Shown here one piece after another: positions 8,747 through 17,011 of a stretch of 58,030 nt of DNA. Within the stretch, counting starts at the first letter, position 1; each line of letters opens with the position of its first letter. Both the position numbers and the translations under genes were made by a program. The stretch spans positions 1 through 58,030 of the forward strand of contig JAHIUF010000017.1 of assembly GCA_018817005.1 (NCBI GenBank). The letters are read 5' to 3'. The stretch is from Nanobdellota archaeon. Its GTDB lineage: Archaea > Nanobdellota > Nanobdellia > Woesearchaeales > GCA-2686295. The notes under the pieces were generated by a model. It saw only the letters and a list, made by a program, of their open reading frames with translations, did not search any database and was not told the origin of the DNA.

Positions 8747-9473
8747 AATCTGGAGTATAAATTTTGACTTGATAAAAGAAGCTAAAAAGATAGAAGATAG
8801 AATTGATTTTCTTGAAGTTTATTTTGTGCCAAAAACTCCTAAAAAAAATATTAGTGAATTAAAAAAAATAAACATTCCAATAATAGTTCATGCGCCAATA
8901 GAACTGCATGGATTTAATCTTGCTGATAAAAACAACAACACACAGAATAATTTAATATTAAAAAAAGTAATTAACTTTTCCAACCAATTAAAATCAAAAA
9001 AAATCATCTTTCATCCGGGTTCCGGTGGAGATATAGAAAATGTTATTTCAATGCTGAAAAACATCAAAAACAAAGAGATATTTATTGAAAACTTAACAAA
9101 AGAAGGAATCAACGGAGAGAAAATGATTGGATTTTTACCAGAAAACATTGCTCGAATAAAAAAAGAGTTAAATTGTGAGCTTTGTCTTGATTTAAGTCAT
9201 GCAATAAAAGCAGCTTTCAGTCTGAAAAAAGATTATAAAAAATTTATAAAAGAACTCTTAAAGCTAAAACCAATTCTTTTTCATTTAACTGGTGGAAATT
9301 CAAATGTCGAAATTGATGAACATCTTAATCTGTGGGATGGAGATTTTGACTTAAATTTTTTAAAAAAGACAATTAAAGAAAATAATGCTCAAGTTACTTT
9401 TGAAACTCCTAAAAAAAATCTTAAAACACTAAGTCAAGATTTAAAAAACATTGATTTCTTCAGAAAAATTTAG
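8730..9473 (+). CDS. Xylose isomerase-like/endonuclease IV-like TIM barrel protein
   Basis: A 247-residue AP-endonuclease-2-superfamily barrel. Candidate metal ligands follow the endonuclease IV order: FHPGSGG, ENLTKEG (Glu), LDLSHA (Asp, His), FHLTGG, DEHLNLWDGD (Asp-x-His) and a terminal TFETPK (Glu). Such barrels act as sugar isomerases/epimerases as well as nucleases; inside a nonulosonate operon a sugar-directed role is more likely. It occupies the place where a PseG UDP-sugar hydrolase might be expected, though the fold is unrelated. Last gene of the coupled operon. Confidence 0.65.
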   Translation: MQLGIKIWSINFDLIKEAKKIEDRIDFLEVYFVPKTPKKNISELKKINIPIIVHAPIELHGFNLADKNNNTQNNLILKKVINFSNQLKSKKIIFHPGSGGDIENVISMLKNIKNKEIFIENLTKEGINGEKMIGFLPENIARIKKELNCELCLDLSHAIKAAFSLKKDYKKFIKELLKLKPILFHLTGGNSNVEIDEHLNLWDGDFDLNFLKKTIKENNAQVTFETPKKNLKTLSQDLKNIDFFRKI

Positions 9474-9516
9474 TTTTCAAAAAAGATTTATAAAAACAAA
9501 TTAATTTCGTCTAAAA

Positions 9517-10686
9517 ATGAACATCATATTGCTTGTAAGAAATCTTCATCCAAAGCTGAAAGAATCTCTCAGTATTACAACAATCAATCATGCTTTAGAA
9601 TTAAAAACTAAACACAACAATGTTTATGTTGTAACTAGTGCTAAAAATGACTGTGATAAGAAAATAAACGATGTTCACATCCATAACTCTGCTTTCTTTT
9701 CAAGAGTTCCTTTAATAAAGAATTGTTCTTTAACAGCAAACATTGATAGTTTATTCTCGGGTTTTTATGGTATTAAAAAAATAAAAAAACTTACTGGAAA
9801 TAAAATTGATTTGGTCCATTCTTTTTCTGCAGCACCTATATTTGCATTAAGAGGTTTAATTTTAAAGCTGTTTTTCAAAACAAAATATGTTCATACTTTA
9901 AAGTCTCAATCTTATCTGTCAAAAAATAAGTTTAGTTTGGGAGGATATTCTTTTTCAAGAGTTTTAAATTGTTGTGATGCAGTAACTGTACAGACCAAAA
10001 AAATGGCAGAAGAAATAATTAGTCACGGTTGCAAAAAAGAAAAAGTCCATGTAATAAGATCGCACATTGACCTTGAGAAGTTTAAACCAAAAAATAAAGA
10101 TCAACTTAAGAAAAAATATGGTTTCAAAGACAAAAAAGTTATTTTATACTATGGATACTTCGGAGAAAATAAAGGTTTAAGTTATCTATTAAAAGCAGCA
10201 CCATTGGTTTTAAAGAAAAATCCTGATACAAAAATAATTCTTATCTCCCGTTGGGAAAAGTATCCAAAGTTTTATGATAAACTGATAGAAACACTTGGAA
10301 TAAAAAAACAAGTCTTAATAATTACAAAGGATGTGATAATTGAAGATTATGTAAACCTTGCAGACATGGTTGTTCTTCCTTATCCGAATCTTGTATCAAC
10401 CGAAAGCAATCCTTCATGTATTTTAGAAAGTCTTGCCTGTAAGACGCCGGTTGTAACAACAAATCTTTCTGAAATAAGAGAACTTGTCACACATAAAAAA
10501 GAAGCTATTCTTGCAAAGCCAAAAGATGTTTTTTCACTTGCAGAAAATATAAACCTTCTTTTTAGCTCTAAAAAACTTCAAACAATAATTACGAATAATG
10601 GTTTTAAAAGAGCAAAAGATTTTGGAATAAAAAAAATTGTGAGTGAATTCTCAAAGGTTTATGAAAAGGTATTATCCAACAAATAA
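9517..10686 (+). CDS. Glycosyltransferase family 4
   Basis: GT-B fold glycosyltransferase of 389 residues. The C-terminal half shows VILYYGYFGENKGLSYLL (about residue 208) and the donor-binding segment NPSCILESLACKTPVVTTN with E-x7-E geometry (about residues 307-325). A TATA-like ATTTATAAAA at about 9487 lies 20-30 nt before the start, suggesting its own promoter. The 3' end overlaps the convergent kinase-fusion gene by 28 bp. Probably transfers a sugar to a lipid-linked surface glycan; substrate unknown. Confidence 0.82.
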   Translation: MNIILLVRNLHPKLKESLSITTINHALELKTKHNNVYVVTSAKNDCDKKINDVHIHNSAFFSRVPLIKNCSLTANIDSLFSGFYGIKKIKKLTGNKIDLVHSFSAAPIFALRGLILKLFFKTKYVHTLKSQSYLSKNKFSLGGYSFSRVLNCCDAVTVQTKKMAEEIISHGCKKEKVHVIRSHIDLEKFKPKNKDQLKKKYGFKDKKVILYYGYFGENKGLSYLLKAAPLVLKKNPDTKIILISRWEKYPKFYDKLIETLGIKKQVLIITKDVIIEDYVNLADMVVLPYPNLVSTESNPSCILESLACKTPVVTTNLSEIRELVTHKKEAILAKPKDVFSLAENINLLFSSKKLQTIITNNGFKRAKDFGIKKIVSEFSKVYEKVLSNK

Positions 10687-11975
10687 TTAAAAATTATTTC
10701 AGACACATTTTCAGAAGTTCTCTGTTTGTCTTCTGTTTTTACACAAACAAAGTTAAGGGTTTTCTGAAAACCATCAAAAAGCTTTTTTTGTCTCTCTAAA
10801 TCCAGTATTGGGTGCGTTGGTCTTCTCTTGTGAAGAACATTTAAATCATTATATAGATATATTATGAGTGTTGGCTTTGGAAACAAGCAATACAAAATCT
10901 TTCTTAAAGTTAAAGGAACATTATCCATCAATAAAAGATCAAATGCGTATCTGTCTGTTATAACAACTGAGTATTTTTTTCTGGCAGGCATCACTCTAAA
11001 TATGTATCTTAAAAAAAGATCCAAGGCGAAAATCGGAGCAGAAGCTGAATATATTACTTTTTTAAGAAGCGTGTTTTTATTCTTTTTTTTAGATTCAACT
11101 TTCTTTTCAAGTTTTTTATAAGGTCTTCCAAAAAAACTTATTGGTAAAATATTATGACTGCCTCTTCCTGTGTATATTAGTTTTGCAGATAAATCATTGT
11201 CTTTAAAGATTTGCATAATGTTTTTTGTAGTAGTTGTTTTTCCTGAACCATCCATTCCAATAACAGATATTAGTGGTGCTCTTAAAAACCAATGTTTGTT
11301 TTGAAAAACTATCCATTTCAAAAAAACTCTTGTGAATAGAATGATACTCTTCACATTTTTGAAAATAAATTTATTAATGAGCTCTCTTTTCATTTTCAGT
11401 ATTAATTGATACTGCTCTTTTTCTAATAATATCATTATTTTTTTTGTATACTTTTTGCCAAAGCTTCTTTTAAAAACTGCTTGTAAGTACTGTTTATCAA
11501 AATTCTTTTTCAAAAACAATTCTTTCATTATTAGTTCATATTTTGGTTTAAACATTCTTTTTCCAAGAACACTATGATGAAAAAACATCAAAAAATAATC
11601 TTCATCAGACAACACATAAAAAAAAGATTTTTTTTGTCTTTTTAGACCTATTTCTGTATCTTTTAGATAAAATAAGTCATTCCAAAAAAGACCTCCTGCT
11701 TCAACTCCTAAAGAAAGAGTTCTGAAGTCTTTGGAAATAAATTTTGCATATCCCAAATGCTTTGTAGTGTAGTGAAAAATTCTTTTCTTGAACCCATTTT
11801 GAGCAAGTATCTTGTGAGCCTTTTGTAAATCATTTCTTGCTATTGTCATATCAACATCTTTTGGAAGCTCAAGTTTCGGATTTGATAAAAACTCGTAGTT
11901 TCTAAGAATACAATAATGAATTTTTTCATTTTCAAACTCAATTAAGAGTTTCTTTAGATTATTCACGTAATTCAT
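10659..11975 (-). CDS. Nucleotidyltransferase-like/thymidylate kinase-like fusion protein
   Basis: Two-part protein of 438 residues. The first half has a nucleotidyltransferase-like strand with D-V-D (LPKDVDMTIA, about residues 38-47) and LRNYEFL, a pattern seen in MNT-type and inositol-phosphotransferase-like proteins. The second half starts with a Walker A loop, SVIGMDGSGKTTTTKNIM (about residues 237-254), and has ITDRYAFDLLL and the lid-like LHKRRPTHP typical of thymidylate kinase relatives. It overlaps the flippase upstream by 4 bp, so it lies in a polysaccharide export operon; kinase relatives in such clusters usually act on sugars or lipids rather than dTMP. Function not assigned. Confidence 0.6.
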   Translation of the reverse strand: MNYVNNLKKLLIEFENEKIHYCILRNYEFLSNPKLELPKDVDMTIARNDLQKAHKILAQNGFKKRIFHYTTKHLGYAKFISKDFRTLSLGVEAGGLFWNDLFYLKDTEIGLKRQKKSFFYVLSDEDYFLMFFHHSVLGKRMFKPKYELIMKELFLKKNFDKQYLQAVFKRSFGKKYTKKIMILLEKEQYQLILKMKRELINKFIFKNVKSIILFTRVFLKWIVFQNKHWFLRAPLISVIGMDGSGKTTTTKNIMQIFKDNDLSAKLIYTGRGSHNILPISFFGRPYKKLEKKVESKKKNKNTLLKKVIYSASAPIFALDLFLRYIFRVMPARKKYSVVITDRYAFDLLLMDNVPLTLRKILYCLFPKPTLIIYLYNDLNVLHKRRPTHPILDLERQKKLFDGFQKTLNFVCVKTEDKQRTSENVSEIIFNYLLDNTFS

Positions 11976-13474
11976 TTTAACACGAGTTTTAAGTATTTCT
12001 TTATTTCATTTATATCAACAAGTTTTAGTAAAAAAATCAGAATAACGTATAACATCATTGCAATAGCTATTACTAAAAAAAGCTCCACCCACACATTCAA
12101 AAAGAATATTTTCTTCAAAAAAAATATTGTTAATACAAAAGTAATCCCTGAAATAAATGTTTTTATCCAGTTATATACTGGAGGTTTTAATTTAACATAA
12201 TTTTTAAGTTTCCAAGTAGATAAAAAGAATACTAAAATGTAACTAATGGTTGTAGCAATAGCTGCGCCTACAATGCCAAAAGGCGGTATTAAAATTATGT
12301 TTAATATTAAATTAAAGATTGCTGCAAAAATAATTATTTTAGTTGCAACTTTTGGCATTCCTATTCCTGCCAAAATAGAAGTGTTTATTTGTGCAACGAC
12401 ATAAAAAACAACACCCACAAGCAATATCTGTAAAGCAAATGAACCTACCATGTATTCTTTTCCGAAAAAAATCTTAAGAAAGAGTCCTGAAAAACCAATT
12501 ATTGAAAATATTAACGGAATTATGATAACAAAAGAATATTTATATAATAATCTTAGACCCTCGGATAGTTTCTCATTTTCCTTTTTAGCCCATAATTCTG
12601 AAGTCATAGGGAATAAAACTATTGATAAGCTGGCTGTTAAGAAAAGAAAAATTCTTGCTGAGGGAAGTACAACATTATAAATTCCTACTTCATACAATGT
12701 TTTGAAATATGTTAAAATTAATGTATCTATTTGTCCAATAACACTTCCACCTATTGAAGTTAGAAGAACTGGTAATCCAAAAAAAAATAAGTTTTTTGTA
12801 GTTTTGGAAAAATATTTTATTTTATATTTAGAGTAATTGAAAAGTTTTATTCCAAAAAGCAAAAATACAAGAAACAAAAAAAGAGCACTAAAAACATATC
12901 CTATTACTGGTGAAAATTCTTCAAAGCCCAGATTAATAAAGATAAAAGTTATCAAAAGAATTAATAAATTCTTTACCGGAGAGATAAAAGAATATATTCT
13001 TATTTTTTGAAATCCTATAAATAGATTAGATAAGAAAATGAATAACATGCTAAAAAGAATATAAAATGTTAAAAACTTTAGTATTGGTGCTGCAGCTACA
13101 TTTTTAAAATAGTTGACTGAAAGCCAATTTGCGCAGAAAAAGAAAACTATCATAAAAATGACTGTAAATAGTAATTGAAAAATAAAAGATGAAGTTATTA
13201 CTGTTTTTAATTTGTCGTTTTGGTTTTTTGCATTGAATTCAGATATAAACTTTACCATTGCAGATCCAAGACCAAAACTTCTAAAAAAAAGAAAGAATGT
13301 TAGAAATGTAAAAACTGAGTAGAAAAGACCGAATTGTTCAACGCTCAACCTTCTTGCAAGAAGTAATCTTAATAGATATGAAAAAACTGTTGCAAACAAG
13401 GAATTTATGAATATAATTGATGTTCCTCTTACAGCTTTTTTTGTATAGTTTTCCATTTGTTGAAAAGAAAACAT
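11972..13474 (-). CDS. Wzx-type polysaccharide flippase (MATE/MVF superfamily)
   Basis: A 500-residue multi-pass membrane protein with about 12-14 hydrophobic segments and the family N-terminus GTSIIFINSLFATVFSYLLR followed by LARRLSVEQFGLFYSVFTF. It probably flips lipid-linked oligosaccharide across the membrane for the glycans made by neighbouring genes. An internal ATG at 13456 (MENYTKKAVRG) is an alternative start: a TATA-like AATTTAATAA near 13480 is better spaced for a leaderless transcript from there. Divergent from the sulfate operon. Confidence 0.85.
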   Translation of the reverse strand: MFSFQQMENYTKKAVRGTSIIFINSLFATVFSYLLRLLLARRLSVEQFGLFYSVFTFLTFFLFFRSFGLGSAMVKFISEFNAKNQNDKLKTVITSSFIFQLLFTVIFMIVFFFCANWLSVNYFKNVAAAPILKFLTFYILFSMLFIFLSNLFIGFQKIRIYSFISPVKNLLILLITFIFINLGFEEFSPVIGYVFSALFLFLVFLLFGIKLFNYSKYKIKYFSKTTKNLFFFGLPVLLTSIGGSVIGQIDTLILTYFKTLYEVGIYNVVLPSARIFLFLTASLSIVLFPMTSELWAKKENEKLSEGLRLLYKYSFVIIIPLIFSIIGFSGLFLKIFFGKEYMVGSFALQILLVGVVFYVVAQINTSILAGIGMPKVATKIIIFAAIFNLILNIILIPPFGIVGAAIATTISYILVFFLSTWKLKNYVKLKPPVYNWIKTFISGITFVLTIFFLKKIFFLNVWVELFLVIAIAMMLYVILIFLLKLVDINEIKKYLKLVLK

Positions 13475-13521
13475 TTTCCTTTATTAAATTATTGCTGTAA
13501 AAACAAAAAATTTATATAACC

Positions 13522-13539
13522 ATACATAATATTATGTAT
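13522..13539. promoter_or_regulatory. Perfect 18-bp palindrome overlapping the predicted start of transcription
   Basis: ATACATAATATTATGTAT is its own reverse complement. A TATA box (TTTATATAAC, about 13511-13520) lies immediately upstream, so the palindrome covers the region where transcription should begin. The first gene downstream encodes a ribbon-helix-helix protein, a class of repressor that binds such palindromes as dimers or tetramers, so autoregulation of the sulfate operon is the simplest reading. The palindrome is seen directly; the binding is inferred. Confidence 0.6.
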
Positions 13540-13557
13540 TGTGTTTTATTTGTTAAA

Positions 13558-13890
13558 ATGAAAAACAGAACAACAATCCAACTAACAGAAAACTTAAGAA
13601 AAGAACTAAAAATTCTTGCAGCAAAAAGAGACTTATCTTATCAGGAACTACTTTCTGACATGATTAGCGTATTCCAAGAATTAGACCAGAAAAAAACAGT
13701 TATTTCGATACCAACAACACTCACAGAAAAAATAAAAGAGAAAATAAAAAACACAGATTTTAACTCAATAAGTGAATATACAACATTCATCTTAAGAACA
13801 ATACTTCTCGAATCAATGGAAAAAGAAAAAATTACTGATGTAAACGAGGAGAAAATAAGAAAAAAACTTCAAAAATTAGGCTACATATAA
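13558..13890 (+). CDS. Ribbon-helix-helix regulator with LGYI tail, head of sulfate operon
   Basis: The MKNRTTIQL start at 13558 is preferred over the in-frame ATG at 13534, because that ATG lies inside the palindrome and the extra residues add no motif. The first 40 residues (RTTIQLTENLRKELKILAAK, then DLSYQELLSDMI) fit an RHH DNA-binding fold: a beta strand with alternating polar residues and two helices. A second RHH-like unit follows (VISIPTTLTEKIKEKIK, SISEYTTFIL). The protein ends in EEKIRKKLQKLGYI, a tail also seen in the next gene. About 110 residues. Probably binds the upstream palindrome. Confidence 0.65.
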   Translation: MKNRTTIQLTENLRKELKILAAKRDLSYQELLSDMISVFQELDQKKTVISIPTTLTEKIKEKIKNTDFNSISEYTTFILRTILLESMEKEKITDVNEEKIRKKLQKLGYI

Positions 13891-13908
13891 ATAATGAGGT
13901 GTAAAACC

Positions 13909-14124
13909 GTGAAAGTAAAAATACAAGAAGAAATAATAAAAAAGATTAGTGAACGAATAAAAGAAACAAATGAATTCGAAAATGAAGAAGAATACATAAA
14001 TTATATTTTAACCCAAGTAGTTGAAAAACTTGAAGAAGAAAAAGAAGCAAAAAAAACAGTTTTTTCAAAAGAAGATGAAGAAAAAGTCAAAGAACGACTC
14101 AAAGGTCTAGGCTATTTAGAATAA
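13909..14124 (+). CDS. Small RHH-like protein with LGYLE tail
   Basis: About 71 residues from the GTG at 13909, which has GAGGTG 6-7 nt upstream; an ATG at 13894 would add five residues but lies across that binding site. VKVKIQEEIIKKISERIKE followed by NEEEYINYILTQVVEKL matches the second RHH-like unit of the preceding protein, and the ending EEKVKERLKGLGYLE matches its tail, so the two genes are probably partial duplicates. Charged-helix endings with LG-Y are also familiar from sulfatase/alkaline-phosphatase-superfamily proteins. Lacks an obvious second DNA-binding unit, so it may be a partner subunit. Function unknown. Confidence 0.5.
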   Translation: MKVKIQEEIIKKISERIKETNEFENEEEYINYILTQVVEKLEEEKEAKKTVFSKEDEEKVKERLKGLGYLE

Positions 14125-14139
14125 AAACAGGTGACATAA

Positions 14140-14940
14140 ATGGATCATTTAGAACAATTAGAAAGTCAAAGCATATACATTATAAGAGAAGCATATAAAA
14201 AATTCAAAAAATTAGCGATGCTCTGGAGTGTTGGAAAAGACTCAACAGTACTCCTTTGGCTTGTTAAAAAAGCATTTTTTGGAAAAGTACCATTTCCAGT
14301 CATACACATAGATACAGGCTTTAAATTCAAAGAAATGTATGAATTCAGAGACTGGTGCGTAAAAAAATGGGATTTAAATCTAATTGTCGCCTCAAAACAA
14401 AAAGAAGCAGACGAAAAAGGAATCGGTCCAGAAGCAAAACTTGAATGTTGTACATTAAGAAAAACCGAAGCCCTAAAAGAATGCATTGCAGAACATAAAT
14501 TTGAAGCACTGCTTTTAGGCATACGAAGAGATGAACATGGAGTAAGAGCAAAAGAAAGAGTTTTTTCGCCAAGAAACGTAGACTTTCAATGGAACTATAA
14601 AGATCAACCACCAGAATTATGGGATCAATTTAAAACACAAAAAGAACATGAACAGCACCTTCGAGTGCACCCGCTTTTACAATGGACAGAAACAGATGTT
14701 TGGAACTATGTCAAACGCGAAAAACTCCCAATAAACCCATTATACTTTGCAAAAAATAATAAAAGATACAGAAGCTTAGGATGCGTCCCATGCACAAACC
14801 CAATAGAAAGCAAAGCAGATGATGTGGATAAAATAATCACTGAAGTTATGGAAAACAAAACATCAGAACGCTCTGGAAGAGCACAGGATAAAGAAGAAGC
14901 AAACGCAATGCAAAAATTGAGAAGTCTGGGGTATATGTAA
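14140..14940 (+). CDS. cysD: Sulfate adenylyltransferase subunit 2 (CysD)
   Basis: Catalytic ATP-sulfurylase subunit that makes adenosine 5'-phosphosulfate from ATP and sulfate. The PP-loop AMLWSVGKDSTVLLWL (about residues 27-42) and FPVIHIDTGFKFKEMYEFRD (51-70) match CysD, as do GIRRDEHGVRAKERVFSPR and the end TSERSGRAQDKEEANAMQKL. Length 266 residues, slightly short of bacterial CysD (about 300). The ribosome binding site AGGTGA precedes the ATG. cysN follows, separated only by a permease gene, so the two-subunit enzyme is encoded here. Distinguished from PAPS reductase by the CysD-specific middle and tail. Confidence 0.88.
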   Translation: MDHLEQLESQSIYIIREAYKKFKKLAMLWSVGKDSTVLLWLVKKAFFGKVPFPVIHIDTGFKFKEMYEFRDWCVKKWDLNLIVASKQKEADEKGIGPEAKLECCTLRKTEALKECIAEHKFEALLLGIRRDEHGVRAKERVFSPRNVDFQWNYKDQPPELWDQFKTQKEHEQHLRVHPLLQWTETDVWNYVKREKLPINPLYFAKNNKRYRSLGCVPCTNPIESKADDVDKIITEVMENKTSERSGRAQDKEEANAMQKLRSLGYM

Positions 14941-14941
14941 A

Positions 14942-15766
14942 ATGGAACCAACAATAATAATATTAATTTTAGCAGTAGCAATTGTGATGGAACTTATCGA
15001 TGCAGGACTTGGAATGGGCTATGGTACAGTTCTTTCACCATTATTAATAGGTGTTGGGTATTCACCAATAGTCGTAGTTCCAGCAGTTCTATTTTCACAA
15101 GCAATAGGTGGATTTACAGCAGCAATGTTTCACCACAAACAAAAAAATGTTGATTTTAAACCAAAAACAACAAACATACAAAAAATTATCAAAAGCATAA
15201 AAACAAACGGTTTGGTGTACTCATTCAATAAAGGTTTTTCAAAAGATACAAAAATAGTTTTTGCAATAACTATTCTTGGAGTGCTAGCAACTATTTTCGG
15301 AGCAGTTGTTGCAATAAACATACCAAAATGGCTGCTAACAACATACATTGGAATACTTGTAATAGTAATAGGACTTATTATGATTTTCAGAAAAAAATTC
15401 GTGTTCTCATGGAAGAAAATGGTAGGAGTGGGAATCCTTGCTTCATTTAATAAAGGACTGTCAGGAGGTGGATTTGGGCCTGTAACAACCGGCGGACAAA
15501 TAATAGCAGGACACAAACATAAAAACGCAATTGGATGTACAACACTCTCCGAAGCGCCAATATGCATTGCAAGCTTTCTAACATATGCAATAGTAAAAGG
15601 AATTGCAACATATGACTTATTAATTATTCTATCAGTAGGTGCTTTAATCGGTGCACCATTTGGAGCAATGCTAACAAAAAAGCTTAACACAAAAAGGCTA
15701 AAACTAATACTGGGAATAATTATAGTCTTACTCGGATTATGGACTATTATAAACATGCTAATCTAA
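14942..15766 (+). CDS. TauE/SafE-family permease, probable sulfate or sulfur-oxyanion transporter
   Basis: A 274-residue membrane protein with about eight hydrophobic segments. The first half has LIDAGLGMGYGTVLSPLLIG and the second LSGGGFGPVTTGGQIIAG, the paired glycine-rich repeats typical of TauE/SafE (DUF81) carriers. It starts 2 bp after cysD and ends 13 bp before cysN, so a role in taking up the substrate of sulfate activation, or moving a sulfur compound out, is strongly suggested. Direction and substrate cannot be read from sequence. Confidence 0.8.
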   Translation: MEPTIIILILAVAIVMELIDAGLGMGYGTVLSPLLIGVGYSPIVVVPAVLFSQAIGGFTAAMFHHKQKNVDFKPKTTNIQKIIKSIKTNGLVYSFNKGFSKDTKIVFAITILGVLATIFGAVVAINIPKWLLTTYIGILVIVIGLIMIFRKKFVFSWKKMVGVGILASFNKGLSGGGFGPVTTGGQIIAGHKHKNAIGCTTLSEAPICIASFLTYAIVKGIATYDLLIILSVGALIGAPFGAMLTKKLNTKRLKLILGIIIVLLGLWTIINMLI

Positions 15767-15778
15767 ACAGGTGAAAAA

Positions 15779-17011
15779 ATGACAGAAACAATGAAATTTG
15801 TGATTGTGGGACATATAGACCATGGAAAATCAACATTAATAGGACGATTATTTTATGACACTAACTCTCTTCCTGAAGGAAAAATTGAAGAATTAAAAAC
15901 TGTTTGTGAAGCACTCGGAAAAGAACTGGAGTTTGGATTCTTAATGGACCATCTTGAAGAAGAAAGAGACCAAGGAATAACAATTGATACTGCACAAACA
16001 TTTTTTCGAACAAAAAACCGAGAGTATAACATAATCGATGCACCAGGTCATGTTGAATTCATAAAAAATATGATTACAGGAGCAAGTCAAGCAGAAGCAG
16101 CAATCTTAATTGTTGATGCAGAAGAAGGAGTTCAAGAACAAACGAGAAGACATGCATACATCTTAAACATGTTAGGGCTTTCACAAGTAATTGTTGTCAT
16201 AAATAAAATGGATAAAATTGAATATAAAAAAGAGCGATTTGAAAAAGTAAAAAAAGAGCTTTTAGAATTCTTATTAAAAATAAACATACAACCAAGTTAT
16301 ATAATACCAATATCTGCAAAAAATGGAGATTTTGTAGCAAAAAAAAGCAATACTCTTCCATGGTATCAAGGACCAACAGTTCTTGATGCGTTGGACAGCT
16401 TTAAAATAAAAGAAAGTGAAAAAAATAAAGAACTAAGATTTCCAGTGCAAGACGTTTACAAATGGGATAAAAGAATAATTGCAGGAAAAATTGTGAGTGG
16501 AACAATAAAAAAGAAAGATAAAATTGTTGTTTTACCATCAGAAGAAGAAACTATTGTTGAAAGTATAGAAGAATTCGGAAAAGAAAATATTGAATTTGCC
16601 GAAGCAGGAAAAAGCACAGGGATTACAACAAAAGACAAACTATTCATTGATAGAGGTGCAGTGATTATTAGAAAAAATGAAGAAAAACCCCTTATTACCA
16701 ACAAAGTTGAAGCTCATCTTTTTTGGATGGATAAAAATCCATATAAAAAGGGTGAACGATTGCTTTTCAAGTGTGCAACGCAAGAAGTGATGTGTGAGAT
16801 AGAAACAATAAAAAAAGTTGTTGATTCCTCAACTCTTCAGACAATAAAAGAAAATGCTGAAGAAATAAAAAATAGAGAAGTTGGAGATATAATTATAAAA
16901 ACAGAAAAACCCGTTGTTGTAGAAGATTTTAACAAAACACAAGAGCTTGGAAGATTTGTACTTCAAAGAAAAGACACTTGTGCAGGTGGAATAATAACCA
17001 GAATAAAATGA
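15779..17011 (+). CDS. cysN: Sulfate adenylyltransferase subunit 1, EF-Tu-like GTPase (CysN)
   Basis: GTPase subunit that drives CysD. The nucleotide-binding motifs are complete: GHIDHGKST (G1, residues 11-19), DQGITIDTA (G2), DAPGH (G3), NKMD (G4), SAK (G5). Two beta-barrel domains follow, and the ending [18 protein letters not shown] is typical for CysN. Length 410 residues with no APS kinase (CysC) domain fused. AGGTGA precedes the start. The stop overlaps the next gene by ATGA. Confidence 0.87.
   Translation: MTETMKFVIVGHIDHGKSTLIGRLFYDTNSLPEGKIEELKTVCEALGKELEFGFLMDHLEEERDQGITIDTAQTFFRTKNREYNIIDAPGHVEFIKNMITGASQAEAAILIVDAEEGVQEQTRRHAYILNMLGLSQVIVVINKMDKIEYKKERFEKVKKELLEFLLKINIQPSYIIPISAKNGDFVAKKSNTLPWYQGPTVLDALDSFKIKESEKNKELRFPVQDVYKWDKRIIAGKIVSGTIKKKDKIVVLPSEEETIVESIEEFGKENIEFAEAGKSTGITTKDKLFIDRGAVIIRKNEEKPLITNKVEAHLFWMDKNPYKKGERLLFKCATQEVMCEIETIKKVVDSSTLQTIKENAEEIKNREVGDIIIKTEKPVVVEDFNKTQELGRFVLQRKDTCAGGIITRIK

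Noticed and set aside
13534-13557. Longer start of the RHH protein at ATG 13534
   Set aside because: This ATG lies inside the palindrome and near the predicted transcription start; MKNRTTIQL at 13558 is the usual RHH start.
15130-15756. A 208-codon frame antisense to the TauE/SafE permease
   Set aside because: It is the reverse of a hydrophobic repeat protein with strong family features on the plus strand.
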